Under the pieces are notes generated by a model. It was not told where the DNA came from and searched no databases. It saw only the letters and a program-made list of their open reading frames with translations. From Gammaproteobacteria bacterium (GTDB lineage: Bacteria > Pseudomonadota > Gammaproteobacteria > SZUA-140), in assembly GCA_016124415.1 (NCBI GenBank), contig WGNS01000056.1:1-36136 (forward strand): a DNA stretch of 36,136 nucleotides. The letters are read 5' to 3'. Shown here one piece after another: positions 23,297-32,743 of the stretch. The translations under genes and the position numbers were made by a program. The first letter of the stretch is position 1. Each line of letters starts with the position of its first letter.

Positions 23297-24259
23297 TCAG
23301 TTTCCGCGCTCAAGACGGACCTCGATACGATCGAACAGGGTCGCGCAAATATTCGTACCACACTGGCTGTCGATCTCTCGCACGCAGGTCGGGCTTGTGA
23401 CGTTGATTTCGGTCAGGAAGTCGCCGATCACGTCAAGACCGACGAACATGAGGCCGAGTTCGCGCAGCCGAGGACCCACCTGGGCGCAGATCCAGCGGTC
23501 GCGTTCGGACAGCGGCTGGGCGACACCGCGCCCGCCGGCCGCCAGATTGGCCCGCGTCTCACCGGCGTTGGGCAGGCGAGCCAGCGCATGGGATACCGGT
23601 TCGCCGTCGATCAACAGAATGCGTTTGTCGCCGGATGTGATCTCCGGAATATAGGTCTGCGCCATCGTGTAACGATGCCCGTAGTCGGTCATGGTCTCCA
23701 TGATGACGCCGATGTTGGGATCGCCCTTGCGCAGACGGAAGACCGAGGCCCCGCCCATGGCGGACAAGGGCTTGACGATGATATCGCCCTGCTCCTCGAG
23801 AAACGCACGGATGCGCTTGTCGTCGCGCGACACCAGCGTCGGCACGCAACACTGCGGAAACCAGGCCGTGGCCAGTTTCTCGTTGTAGTCGCGCAGGGCC
23901 TGAGGCCGATTGACAACCAATACGCCTTCGGCCTCCGCAAGCTCGAGCAGATGGGTCGTGTAGACGTATTCAATATCGAAAGGCGGGTCCTTGCGCATCA
24001 GAACAACGTCGAGACTCGCCAGCGCCCGGTCTTCGCCCTCGCCGCCGGTCCACCAGCTGGTTTTGGAATCCTCGACGCGAATCTCGGTCACATGGGCGCG
24101 AACGGAACCGTCACGCAAGTAGAGATCGCGTTGCTGCATATAGGCGATCCGCCAGCCTCGACGCTGCGCCTCGAGCATCATGGCCAGCGTCGTGTCCTTG
24201 GCCGGCTTGATGGACTCGATGGGATCCATGACGACCCCAAGCCAACGCGCGGCCGTCAT
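23297..24259 (-). CDS. gshB: Glutathione synthetase GshB
   Basis: The 320-residue ATP-grasp enzyme joins gamma-glutamylcysteine and glycine. It has VVMDPIESIKPAKDTTLAMM, MRKDPPFDIEYVYTTHLLE, VKPLSAMGGASVFRL, RLPNAGETRANLAAGGRG and TEINVTSPTCVREID. The start overlaps the gshA stop by four bases, so both glutathione enzymes are co-translated. Confidence 0.96.
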   Translation of the reverse strand: MTAARWLGVVMDPIESIKPAKDTTLAMMLEAQRRGWRIAYMQQRDLYLRDGSVRAHVTEIRVEDSKTSWWTGGEGEDRALASLDVVLMRKDPPFDIEYVYTTHLLELAEAEGVLVVNRPQALRDYNEKLATAWFPQCCVPTLVSRDDKRIRAFLEEQGDIIVKPLSAMGGASVFRLRKGDPNIGVIMETMTDYGHRYTMAQTYIPEITSGDKRILLIDGEPVSHALARLPNAGETRANLAAGGRGVAQPLSERDRWICAQVGPRLRELGLMFVGLDVIGDFLTEINVTSPTCVREIDSQCGTNICATLFDRIEVRLERGN

Positions 24260-25551
24260 GCCGCCGACTCCAGCTCACGGGCGGCTGCGACCAGGGCCAG
24301 ACGCGCGATGACGCCATAGGCGTAGAACCGATTGGGTTGAGCGTCGGGCGCGAGATGGCGTTCGGGCACCGTCAGGTGATTGGCGAACGCCAACGGTTCG
24401 AAATGCATGCCCGGCGCGTTCAGATTCTCGTTGCTGCCCCTGCGGGTATGGACACGGTAAAAGCCGCCCACCACATAGTGATCAATCATGTACACAACAG
24501 GCTCGGTCGCGGCGCGGGCCTGGCCCCAGGTCTCGAAGGTGTAGACGCCTTCCTGCAACAACACCTGACTGGTGGCGGTGCCGCCTTTGCTCGCGGCCAT
24601 CCGCGTCCGCTGCTTGCGATTGAGCTGCTTGACCTCCTCTGCACTGTGCACGGTCATGACGCCCATGCCGTAAGTGCCGGCATCGGCTTTGATCACGACG
24701 AAGGGTTCTTTGTCGAGACCATACTCATCGTATTTGCGGCGGATGGACCCCAGCAGACTCTCAACGTTGCGCGCCAGGCAATCCTCGCCCTCGCGCTTCA
24801 TGAAATCGATCTCGCCACAATGCAGGTTCAAGGGGCTGATGAGCCAGGGGTCCAGCTCGGTCATGGCCGCGAACTCCTCGGCAACGTGGCGATAGAGCTC
24901 GAAATGCGTGGATTTGAGGCGGTGATTCCAACCCACGGCGAGCGGCGGAATGATCGGTTGTTCAATACCGTCCAGGACCGCCGGCACGCCATCCGACAGG
25001 TCGTTGTTGAGCAGGACCATGCAGGGGTCGAAATCGGCGAGGCCGACGCGCGCGCCGCAGCGCACGATGGGTTCGAGGCGAATCTGGCGCCCCGACGGCA
25101 GATCGACGACCTGCACGGTGTCGATCTCGTCATCCAGCCAGCCGATCCGCGTCTTGAAGCCGGACTTGACGATCATGTCATGCAGTACGGCAAGGCTTTC
25201 CAGATAGAAGGTGTTGCGGGTATGGCGTTCGGGGACGATCAGGATTCCGTTGGCTTCGGGGCAGATGTGTTCCATGGCGCTCTGAATCGCGAGGATGCAT
25301 AACGGCATGAAGGCGGGATTCAGGTTGTTGAAGCCCGCGGGAAACAGATTGGTGTCGACCGGAGCCAGCTTGAAACCCGCGTTGCGCAGATCGACCGAGG
25401 CGTAAAAAGGCGCCGGCGTCCGTTTCCACTGGCAACGGAACCACGCCTCTATTTCGCTTTGATGTTTCAACAGGTGTTCTTCTATATGTTCCAACGGGCC
25501 GTTCAAGGCCGTTGTCAGGTGCGGCACGGGCAGGGGGTATTGGATGGTCAT
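24256..25551 (-). CDS. gshA: Glutamate-cysteine ligase, Acidithiobacillus/Nitrosomonas type
   Basis: The 431-residue protein belongs to the distinct glutamate-cysteine ligase family known from Acidithiobacillus and Nitrosomonas, unrelated in length and motifs to E. coli GshA. Visible segments are FYASVDLRNAGFKLAPVDTNLFPAGFNNL, VIKADAGTYGMGVM and LQEGVYTFETWG. It makes gamma-glutamylcysteine and heads the operon with gshB. A CCGGAG site precedes the ATG. The 217-base gap 25552-25768 to divergent rph should hold promoters for both, but I could not pick convincing -35/-10 pairs. Confidence 0.92.
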   Translation of the reverse strand: MTIQYPLPVPHLTTALNGPLEHIEEHLLKHQSEIEAWFRCQWKRTPAPFYASVDLRNAGFKLAPVDTNLFPAGFNNLNPAFMPLCILAIQSAMEHICPEANGILIVPERHTRNTFYLESLAVLHDMIVKSGFKTRIGWLDDEIDTVQVVDLPSGRQIRLEPIVRCGARVGLADFDPCMVLLNNDLSDGVPAVLDGIEQPIIPPLAVGWNHRLKSTHFELYRHVAEEFAAMTELDPWLISPLNLHCGEIDFMKREGEDCLARNVESLLGSIRRKYDEYGLDKEPFVVIKADAGTYGMGVMTVHSAEEVKQLNRKQRTRMAASKGGTATSQVLLQEGVYTFETWGQARAATEPVVYMIDHYVVGGFYRVHTRRGSNENLNAPGMHFEPLAFANHLTVPERHLAPDAQPNRFYAYGVIARLALVAAARELESAA

Positions 25552-25768
25552 GGGGCTCCGGAAATCGAAACATTCTTGACGGGCAGGGACTTCAATATAC
25601 TACAACCGAGTGAGACAATCGACGAGAAGGCCGCGTTCCCAACCCCTCGATAATGCTCGAAATCCAAGCGCGAAAGGTGACAAGAACAGCCGAAATCGCC
25701 GATAATGCGCGGCCATCGGGTCTCACTTTCGCCATCCAGGCATTCATCTCAAAAAACGAGGTCACACC

Positions 25769-26485
25769 ATGCGCCCAAGCGGCAGAGCCCCCGACGAACT
25801 GCGTCGGGTCGAAATCACACGCCACTACACCAAGCATGCGGAAGGATCCGTTTTGATCAGCTTCGGGGATACCCGCGTCCTCTGCACGGCGAGCGTCGAA
25901 CCCCGCGTACCCCAATTCCTCAAGGGCAGCGGCAAGGGTTGGGTCACGGCCGAATACGGCATGCTGCCGCGTTCGACAGGCAGCCGCATGCCGCGTGAGG
26001 CGGCCCGGGGCCGCCAAGGCGGCCGCACGTTGGAAATCCAGCGCCTGATCGGACGCGCCCTGCGCGCGACCGTCAATCTCGAAGCGCTCGGCGAGAATTG
26101 CATCACTATAGATTGCGACGTGCTTCAAGCCGACGGGGGCACACGTACGGCGGCGATCACGGGCAGTTTCGTCGCCCTCTACGACGCCCTCTCGGTCATG
26201 AAGAAGCGCCGCCAGATCAGCAAACACCCGATCCACGGCCATGTCGCCGCCGTCTCGGTCGGCATCTATCAGGGGCAACCCGTACTCGATCTGGATTACA
26301 ACGAGGACTCCGAGGCCGAGACCGACATGAACGTGGTTATGAATGAAGCCGGTGCCTATATCGAGATCCAAGGCACCGCGGAAGGCCATGCGTTCCGCGG
26401 CGACGAGCTGCAAACCATGCTGGGCCTGGCCGACCAGGGCATCCGTCAACTCATCGACCTCCAGCGCGAGGTGCTTGATGTCTGA
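25769..26485 (+). CDS. rph: Ribonuclease PH
   Basis: The 238-residue phosphorolytic 3'-5' exonuclease trims tRNA 3' ends. It has [50 protein letters not shown] and [19 protein letters not shown], all characteristic. Its end overlaps rdgB by eight bases, the common rph-rdgB pairing. Confidence 0.97.
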   Translation: MRPSGRAPDELRRVEITRHYTKHAEGSVLISFGDTRVLCTASVEPRVPQFLKGSGKGWVTAEYGMLPRSTGSRMPREAARGRQGGRTLEIQRLIGRALRATVNLEALGENCITIDCDVLQADGGTRTAAITGSFVALYDALSVMKKRRQISKHPIHGHVAAVSVGIYQGQPVLDLDYNEDSEAETDMNVVMNEAGAYIEIQGTAEGHAFRGDELQTMLGLADQGIRQLIDLQREVLDV

Positions 26486-27104
26486 TCCGATGCGCCATAT
26501 CGTGCTCGCAACCGGCAACCTCGGCAAGGTCGCGGAGATACAGGCCATCGTCTCCGACCAGGGCATATGCATGCATCCCCAGACCGAATTCGGCATCGAA
26601 TCCGCCGACGAAACGGGCCTGAGTTTCATCGAGAACGCACTGATCAAGGCGCGGCACGCGGCGCGCCAAAGCGGCCTGCCGGCCATCGCCGACGACTCCG
26701 GCCTTTGCGTGGACACACTCAACGGGGCGCCCGGCATCTACTCCTCCCGCTACGCGGGACCGGACGCGAACGACGAGACCAACTTAAAGCGCTTGCTGGA
26801 GGCCCTGAAGGGTGTTCCGGACGAGGATCGCGGGGCGCGTTTCATTTGCGCGATGGTCTTCATCTCTCACGCGGAGGATCCGATCCCCATGATCGCGCTA
26901 GGCCAATGGCGAGGCTGGATCACGCACGAACCTAAAGGCAGCAACGGTTTCGGTTATGATCCGATCTTCACGCTGGAGAACCGGCGCTGCACCTCGGCGG
27001 AACTGCCGCCCGAGGAGAAGAACCGGTTGAGCCACCGCGGACAGGCCCTGATCAAGCTGCTCGAGATGCTCCAGCAGGATCCGGTATTTGGCAAACAGGC
27101 CTGA
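26478..27104 (+). CDS. rdgB: Non-canonical purine NTP pyrophosphatase RdgB/HAM1
   Basis: The 208-residue enzyme hydrolyses dITP, ITP and XTP to monophosphates, keeping them out of DNA and RNA. The signature [13 protein letters not shown] is at residues 9-21, with [24 protein letters not shown] and [10 protein letters not shown] later. The ATG at 26478 lies inside the end of rph. The open frame extends upstream but only as an rph shadow. Confidence 0.96.
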   Translation: MSDPMRHIVLATGNLGKVAEIQAIVSDQGICMHPQTEFGIESADETGLSFIENALIKARHAARQSGLPAIADDSGLCVDTLNGAPGIYSSRYAGPDANDETNLKRLLEALKGVPDEDRGARFICAMVFISHAEDPIPMIALGQWRGWITHEPKGSNGFGYDPIFTLENRRCTSAELPPEEKNRLSHRGQALIKLLEMLQQDPVFGKQA

Positions 27105-27151
27105 TTTAGGCTAAGTTATCCGTCTGCACTTCCCCCAGGAGGATCACCGTC

Positions 27152-27439
27152 ATGCGTCGAATTCTCTTCACCCTGATTTTTACCCTGGCCGCGTTTGCGT
27201 TCAGCACCCCGCTCTTCGCCTGTGAGGCGGCTGGCGCCAACACGCATGTCGGCAACATCGTCTCCGTCAATCCCAAGACGCGCACGCTGACGATCATGGA
27301 CATGGCGACCCAGGCGCCGATCCAATTCGCCCTCAATGACGCCCTGATGATCAAGGTCAACGGCCTCAGCGGACAGGTTGTCGTGCGTTACAGCGGCGAA
27401 GAGCAAGGCAAACTCATCGCCACCCAGATCCTGCAGTAG
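27152..27439 (+). CDS. Small exported protein, unknown function
   Basis: The 95-residue product starts after a clear AGGAGG site. A signal peptide ends at LFA before CEAAG; a lipobox (LFAC) is possible but atypical. The mature part of about 70 residues reads VGNIVSVNPKTRTLTIMDMA and later QVVVRYSGEEQGKLIATQI. This looks like a small OB-like beta domain. I recognise no family with certainty. It lies between rdgB and hemW, two bases from the first possible hemW start. Confidence 0.75.
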   Translation: MRRILFTLIFTLAAFAFSTPLFACEAAGANTHVGNIVSVNPKTRTLTIMDMATQAPIQFALNDALMIKVNGLSGQVVVRYSGEEQGKLIATQILQ

Positions 27440-27441
27440 TC

Positions 27442-28707
27442 TTGGCGCTTTCGGGGTCCGGGCCGCCGGGTAGCAACGAGCGGCCCATCATCTTCCGTCC
27501 GAATACGGCATTGGACGGGACAGGCGTTTTTGCGTTCTCCTCCTTGCCGCCGTTGTCGCTTTATATCCATATTCCCTGGTGCATTCGCAAGTGCCCTTAC
27601 TGTGATTTCAATTCGCACGAAACGGGGCGCGGCATCCCGGATGTCGCCGCTTATACGGATGCGCTGCTCACTGACCTCGAGCAGGAACTGTCTTCGGTTT
27701 GGGGACGCACGATCGAAAGCATTTTCATCGGCGGCGGCACGCCGAGCCTTTTTTCTCCCGAGGCCATCGACAACCTGCTGAGCCAGATGCGCGCCCGATT
27801 GCCGTTGCGGCCGGGGCTCGAGATCACGATGGAGGCCAATCCGGGGACCTTCGAGCGCGGACGCTTTACGGCCTATCGCGAGGCGGGGGTAACCCGACTG
27901 TCGATCGGCGTGCAAAGTTTCAATGCCCGCCATCTCGAGCGTATTGGCCGGATCCATGGACCCAAGGAAGCCCTCATGGCGTGCGAAGAGGCGGCCGAAG
28001 CGGGATTTTCCGGGTGGAATATCGATCTCATGTTCGGCCTGCCGAGCCAGAGTCTCGAGACCGCGGCAGCGGATCTGGAAAAAGCCATCGCACTCGGACC
28101 GAGCCATATCTCGTACTACCAATTGACCGTGGAACCGAACACCGCCTTTCATCACGAGCAACCCGTCCTGCCCGATGACGACGCGGTTTGGCGCATACAG
28201 GAGCAGGGCCAGACGCTGCTTCGCGAGGCGGGTTACGAACAATACGAAGTCTCGGCCTATGCCAGGCCGGACCAACGTTGCAGGCACAATCTGAACTATT
28301 GGGGGTTCGGCGACTATATCGGCATTGGGGCCGGCGCCCACGGCAAAATCACGCTGGCCAGCGAACAGCGCATCCGGCGCTACTCCAAGCAACGCCATCC
28401 CGAGACCTATATGCGCACGGCCGGCACCAATGAATGTCTGGTCAATCCGAATTATCCGAGTGCTGCGGACACGATTTTTGAATTCATGCTGAACGCCTTC
28501 CGGCTCAACGAGGGATTTACCTGGGAGCGGTTCAGAACCCGTACCGGCCTGTTCACCGCGCACACGGTAGAAGACACGCTCAGGGAGGCTCAGATGCGCG
28601 GCTTGGTCGATCTGGAAGGAGAAGCGGTGAGGGCCTCGGCACTCGGCCGCAACCATCTGAACGAGCTGTTGCTACTGTTCCTACCCGACGCCGATCCCGA
28701 CACTTGA
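27442..28707 (+). CDS. hemW: HemW, radical SAM heme chaperone-like protein
   Basis: The protein is 421 residues from a TTG at 27442. Homologues begin close to PPLSLYIHIPWC, so a TTG at 27544 (387 residues) is also likely; no in-frame ATG or GTG and no clear Shine-Dalgarno decides it. The radical SAM motif is CIRKCPYC (Cys47, Cys51, Cys54 in the long numbering). FIGGGTPSL, MEANPGTFE, RLSIGVQSFN and GIGAGAHGK follow. HemW carries heme and was formerly mistaken for coproporphyrinogen dehydrogenase HemN, but the sequence matches the HemW branch. It follows rdgB and the small exported gene. Confidence 0.92.
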   Translation: MALSGSGPPGSNERPIIFRPNTALDGTGVFAFSSLPPLSLYIHIPWCIRKCPYCDFNSHETGRGIPDVAAYTDALLTDLEQELSSVWGRTIESIFIGGGTPSLFSPEAIDNLLSQMRARLPLRPGLEITMEANPGTFERGRFTAYREAGVTRLSIGVQSFNARHLERIGRIHGPKEALMACEEAAEAGFSGWNIDLMFGLPSQSLETAAADLEKAIALGPSHISYYQLTVEPNTAFHHEQPVLPDDDAVWRIQEQGQTLLREAGYEQYEVSAYARPDQRCRHNLNYWGFGDYIGIGAGAHGKITLASEQRIRRYSKQRHPETYMRTAGTNECLVNPNYPSAADTIFEFMLNAFRLNEGFTWERFRTRTGLFTAHTVEDTLREAQMRGLVDLEGEAVRASALGRNHLNELLLLFLPDADPDT

Positions 28708-28724
28708 AGAGTCGTCAGCGAGTC

Positions 28725-29762
28725 CTAAAAGTACATGGTGAGGCGTAACGCAAAGCGGAACCCCTCGAAACGCAATCTGATCGGGCGGTAGTTGTTCAGG
28801 CGCGTCGTGGTATCGCGCGTGTCTTCAGGCGTCGCACTGGGATTCAGGTAACCCAAGGTGCCGTTGCCAAGCTTCACTGCGGGAAGGCCCGTGATATCGG
28901 CCTGATCGTTGTCGGCGAGGTCATTCGTATATTTGACGTCCTTAAGCTCAAAATCCCGATCGCCGAGCAAATAACCGCCCTCAAACCCAAAGGAAAGCCA
29001 GTCGGTCAACATCCATTCCGCACCGCCGCCGAGCTGAGCCATAAACACCGCCGCTGTCTGCGCCTGAACGACGAGGTCCCTTCGTACGCCTAGCAGATCC
29101 TTGATCGGCGTGGACGCGAAACGAAATACATAGTCCTCGCGATAGTCCACGTCGAAAACTTCGTGCAGGGAGAGCCGGCTGTATAATCTGAGTTTGCCTT
29201 CGGTCCTGAAATCGTGACGCCAACCGAACGTGTATTCGGTATAGGAGATACGGCCTCGCCGCTCGCTGTCGACGATGTTTCTGACAAAGTACTGCTGCAA
29301 CGGCAAGTTCCCTTGAGTCACATTCAGCGCCGTCTTTTCCCACGACCCCAAACCGAAAATCAGTGCATTCTCGGGCGTAGCGTGCCAGGCAAATTCGAAC
29401 GCGCCGTAGGCGCCGATCTTGACCGGTTCGATACGGTTGCTATAGACGAACGGAATGATCTCGCTCTTGTTCGTATCGACGACCTGAGAATCCCCTGAAG
29501 TGGTGTTGCCGCCCTCGCGGATCAGTACGGTGGCGTCGCCGAGCAAATTGGATTGAAAGAGGCCGTCGTCCAGCGCGGAAAGCTGCGGAAGATGGCCGCC
29601 GAAAACCAGCGAAAATCCCCAGTAGGGCTCATCGTCTTCCGCCGCGAAGGTAAGCGAAGGCGCGGCAAGCAGCAATGCGAGCGCGCAGACGCGCAGACGC
29701 CGCCCGGCGAACCGGACGCAGCGCCCGGGGTGAAATGCCGCTTTCGCCTTCGATGATTTCAA
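28725..29762 (-). CDS. Putative outer membrane beta-barrel protein
   Basis: The 345-residue product starts at a TTG 16 bases after the MMPL stop. A signal peptide (RRLRVCALALLLAAPSLTFA) precedes EDDEPYWGFSLVFGGHLPQLS. Alternating segments such as YTEYTFGWRHDF, WLSFGFEGGYLLGDR and IRLRFEGFRFALRLTMYF indicate a barrel with a terminal Phe, the usual BAM signal. I recognise no named family. The position suggests it is co-transcribed with the exporter and may be its outer-membrane partner. Confidence 0.75.
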   Translation of the reverse strand: MKSSKAKAAFHPGRCVRFAGRRLRVCALALLLAAPSLTFAAEDDEPYWGFSLVFGGHLPQLSALDDGLFQSNLLGDATVLIREGGNTTSGDSQVVDTNKSEIIPFVYSNRIEPVKIGAYGAFEFAWHATPENALIFGLGSWEKTALNVTQGNLPLQQYFVRNIVDSERRGRISYTEYTFGWRHDFRTEGKLRLYSRLSLHEVFDVDYREDYVFRFASTPIKDLLGVRRDLVVQAQTAAVFMAQLGGGAEWMLTDWLSFGFEGGYLLGDRDFELKDVKYTNDLADNDQADITGLPAVKLGNGTLGYLNPSATPEDTRDTTTRLNNYRPIRLRFEGFRFALRLTMYF

Positions 29763-29778
29763 GAGACCGCCCGCTCCA

Positions 29779-32385
29779 TTACGACGCCGAACCGGCCTCC
29801 TTACCCTGGAAACGCCCCATGGCCCGGAAGTGCGGCTTGAAGGTCGCCAGCGTCAGCGGTAATACCAACAGGGCCGCCGCACAGGACGCCACCATATAGG
29901 CGGCAACGAAATAGCCCAGCTTGATATTCGGCGGGAACTGCGAGAGTCCCAGGATCAGGAAACCGGCCGTAACGACCGCCGCGTTGAAGATGATCGGCTT
30001 ACCGACACCCCGCACTGCCGACAACGTGGCCTTGTCGGCGTCCGCCTTGCGCTCTCGATCGTAAGCGTAACGGTAGACGAAGTGGACGGCGTAGTCGACA
30101 CCGACACCGATCGCCACGCCCGCCGCCAACACGGTCGAAACGTCAAGCGGAATACCGAGCCAACCGGCGCCGCCGGCGACCCAGATCGTCGTCAACGCCA
30201 CGGGAAGAACGGTAAACAGCGCCGCCACGGGTGAACGGAAGAGCAACATCGCGACCAGGAAGATACCGATCTTGGACAACATGATCGCCATGATCTGGCT
30301 CTTGATCAGGAGATCGGCCCAGATATAGGCGTTGTTGGCCGAACCCGCGAAGTTGACCGTGACGCCTGTGCCCGCGAACTCCTTCTTTGCGAAGGCGCGG
30401 ACGTCGTCGATCAGGGCCATCAGACGTTGCGTATGATCGGTCCTGATGTCGATGGTGATGTTGGCGCGCTGGTCGTTGTAGTCGATGACCGAATTCAGCA
30501 ATTCAGGGCGCCCTGACAACGACAGCAGATAGAAGTAGGCGCCGACCTCTTCGGCACTATCGGGCAATACATCGTACTTGGGATCGTCCGCGTGAAAGGT
30601 CTTGTTCGTGCTCTTTAGATAATCCACGATCGAGAGCGATCCGCCGACGTCCTGCTTGGACTCCATAAAGTCCTGCATGCGTTCGATCTTTTTCAGAATG
30701 ACCGGTGACTTGAGGCCGCCCTCCTGCTGGCTGTCCAGGATCACGTTGAGGAAGACCGTACCGTTGAATTTCTCGTTGAGCACGGTATTCGACCGCTCGA
30801 CCTCGCTACCCTTTTTGAAGTCGCTGATCCAGCTGGAATCCACGTAGAGACGGCTGCCCCCGAAACCGAGGAACACCGTCACGAGCGTTATGACGACCGC
30901 GGAAATCGCGCGGCGCTCCATGAGTGCGCGCGCGAGCCCGGTCAGCGCTCGCGTGATCAATCCGGCCTCCGAGTGCACGCGCATTGAACGCTTCCGTTGC
31001 AGGTAGGAGCTGACATGCGGCTTGAGCAGGGTCAGTGCGGCAGGCATCAACAGGACGGACACGAGCCAGCAGAACAGGATGCCGAGCGCGGTGAAAACAC
31101 CGAAGATTCGGAACGGGGGCATCTCCGCCCACCAGAGCGACAGAAAACCTGCACCGGTGGTCAAGGTGGTCACTAGCAGCGGGACGCTGAGCTTCGTCAT
31201 GAGCTGGGCGACGATGACGCGGTTGTCCTTGTATTTGCCATCGATGACGATGTCCTCGTAATGGCTCAGGATATGCAACGCGTCACCGATACCGACCGCA
31301 ACCAGGATTACCGGAAGCATGGTCGAGATCGTATACAGCGGGACGCCCAAGGCCGCCATCAAACCCATCGTCCAGGTGATAGAGATTGCGACCACGAACA
31401 AGGGCAACATCACACCACGCAAATTGCGGAACAGGAAGAACAGAACCACGACGACCGTTACGGTCAGCAGCGGAATCATGAGCTTGGTGTCCTTGAGCGC
31501 GTACTGGCCCGAGGTTACCTCAATGACCGGACGACCCGCCATGTAGAAAAAGTCGCCGTTGCCGGCGGGACGGTCACTGATCGGACTGTCTCCCCACCAC
31601 TGCTGACCGCCGCCGGAGGACCAACCCTTTCCGTCTTTGTCGGACTTATCGGCCTTATCAGCCTTCTTGTCACCATCGGCGTCGGACTTGGCGTCCGAGG
31701 CGTTCTTGCCCTGGGTCCACTGATTGCCCTTCCAGTCACCTCCGCCGTTGGCGTTGCCCCACTTGTTGCCGGGCCAGGCGCCGCCTGCACCACCGCTTCC
31801 CTGTGCAAGTTCGCCGGAAAGGATCCCCTTAATCTGGAAATAGGACTGGTAGCGATTGGCAATGCCCTCCTTGATCTTCGCACGGATCATCGTCGCCTTG
31901 CCGTCCGGCGACACCAGGTTGCCGACGAACAGATCGGGGTGCGAATAGATACGGTTCTTGAGCGCCTCCATCGCGACCGCGTCGGCCGGCACCGAGGGCA
32001 TGAGCGGCACGTTATTGATCGCGTCGTCGGTACCGCTGAAAATCGTCGCCGTCGCCAGGGAGTCCACGTCCAGTTCACGATGAGCCTGCACGCCGGGCAG
32101 TTTTGCGATCTTGCTCGTGATCCGCTCGACGCGTTCCAGCGTCTCCTTGTTGAAGATGCCTTTGTCGTTGACGATCGCAATGATGATGGCGTCACGCGCC
32201 CCAAAGACATCCGCGACGTAGGCGTCATACTTGATGGCGGGGTGATCCTTGGGGAAATAAACGCGGGCGTCGGTTTCCCACTTGAGGCCGCCAAATTGCG
32301 ACAGGGCGGCAACCGTCAAACCGGCCACGATGGCGAGCGTTACCGCAGGAAACCGAATCGGCAGGTTATGAAACCATTTCAACAT
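29779..32385 (-). CDS. RND/MMPL-superfamily exporter with a low-complexity periplasmic insert
   Basis: The 868-residue inner-membrane protein has the RND-like layout: TM1 (about 12-29), periplasmic domain 1, TM2-6 (about 302-455), TM7 (about 494-510), periplasmic domain 2 and TM8-12. The conserved Asp of the proton relay appear as VGIGDALHILSHYED (Asp368) and IGVGVDYAVHF (Asp764). Residues about 194-278 form an unusual insert: Gly/Trp/Asn-rich (NKWGNANGGGDWKGNQW), then Lys/Asp/Ala-rich, then GWSSGGGQQWWGD. Relatives move lipids or hydrophobic molecules. An AAGGGG site precedes the ATG. It lies between two barrel genes in a locus with a LolA-like protein, which points to envelope lipid trafficking. 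Confidence 0.9.
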   Translation of the reverse strand: MLKWFHNLPIRFPAVTLAIVAGLTVAALSQFGGLKWETDARVYFPKDHPAIKYDAYVADVFGARDAIIIAIVNDKGIFNKETLERVERITSKIAKLPGVQAHRELDVDSLATATIFSGTDDAINNVPLMPSVPADAVAMEALKNRIYSHPDLFVGNLVSPDGKATMIRAKIKEGIANRYQSYFQIKGILSGELAQGSGGAGGAWPGNKWGNANGGGDWKGNQWTQGKNASDAKSDADGDKKADKADKSDKDGKGWSSGGGQQWWGDSPISDRPAGNGDFFYMAGRPVIEVTSGQYALKDTKLMIPLLTVTVVVVLFFLFRNLRGVMLPLFVVAISITWTMGLMAALGVPLYTISTMLPVILVAVGIGDALHILSHYEDIVIDGKYKDNRVIVAQLMTKLSVPLLVTTLTTGAGFLSLWWAEMPPFRIFGVFTALGILFCWLVSVLLMPAALTLLKPHVSSYLQRKRSMRVHSEAGLITRALTGLARALMERRAISAVVITLVTVFLGFGGSRLYVDSSWISDFKKGSEVERSNTVLNEKFNGTVFLNVILDSQQEGGLKSPVILKKIERMQDFMESKQDVGGSLSIVDYLKSTNKTFHADDPKYDVLPDSAEEVGAYFYLLSLSGRPELLNSVIDYNDQRANITIDIRTDHTQRLMALIDDVRAFAKKEFAGTGVTVNFAGSANNAYIWADLLIKSQIMAIMLSKIGIFLVAMLLFRSPVAALFTVLPVALTTIWVAGGAGWLGIPLDVSTVLAAGVAIGVGVDYAVHFVYRYAYDRERKADADKATLSAVRGVGKPIIFNAAVVTAGFLILGLSQFPPNIKLGYFVAAYMVASCAAALLVLPLTLATFKPHFRAMGRFQGKEAGSAS

Positions 32386-32743
32386 GTTCTACCCCTTGAG
32401 TAGCAATCACGCAGACAATCAAAAAACGCGCTTTTCAACCGTCTGCCGGTTAACAAACATAGACAGGCATAGTCTGTATCGATTCCAGCGGGCCATCTCT
32501 ACACCCCCCGTTTCACAGCATAAGCCGTCCTATACGTCCCTGCGGCCGAACGTCCTGGTTATAATCTTCGTGCCCGGCCAGCCTCATCCCTCACAAACCT
32601 AAGATCTCAGACGCTTATCATGGGCACCGATCCATTCTCATCACGTACAGGGTCCCACCAACCGCTTGCGCCGCTCGCGTATCCCTATCGGACCATGATT
32701 CATCGTTATCCGTTTCATCCGAACTGCAAAGGTCACCTTCATC
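32386..32743. other. Gene-free leader between the barrel gene and the exporter
   Basis: No convincing gene lies in these 358 bases. Near the exporter start there is a small dyad AACCG-N5-CGGTT (32437-32451) and a six-base inverted pair GCAGAC/GTCTGC (32411-32416, 32441-32446) that could structure the 5' leader. A TATAAT at 32560-32565 faces the plus strand without a -35 and is probably fortuitous. Base composition is less GC-rich than in the genes. Confidence 0.4.

Noticed and set aside
31261-32403. 380-codon plus-strand frame opposite the MMPL exporter
   Set aside because: It is a shadow frame with His/Arg/Asp-rich composition. The exporter on the other strand has twelve membrane segments and RND Asp residues.
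32560-32565. Perfect TATAAT on the plus strand
   Set aside because: There is no -35 element at suitable distance and no plus-strand gene downstream before convergent coding.
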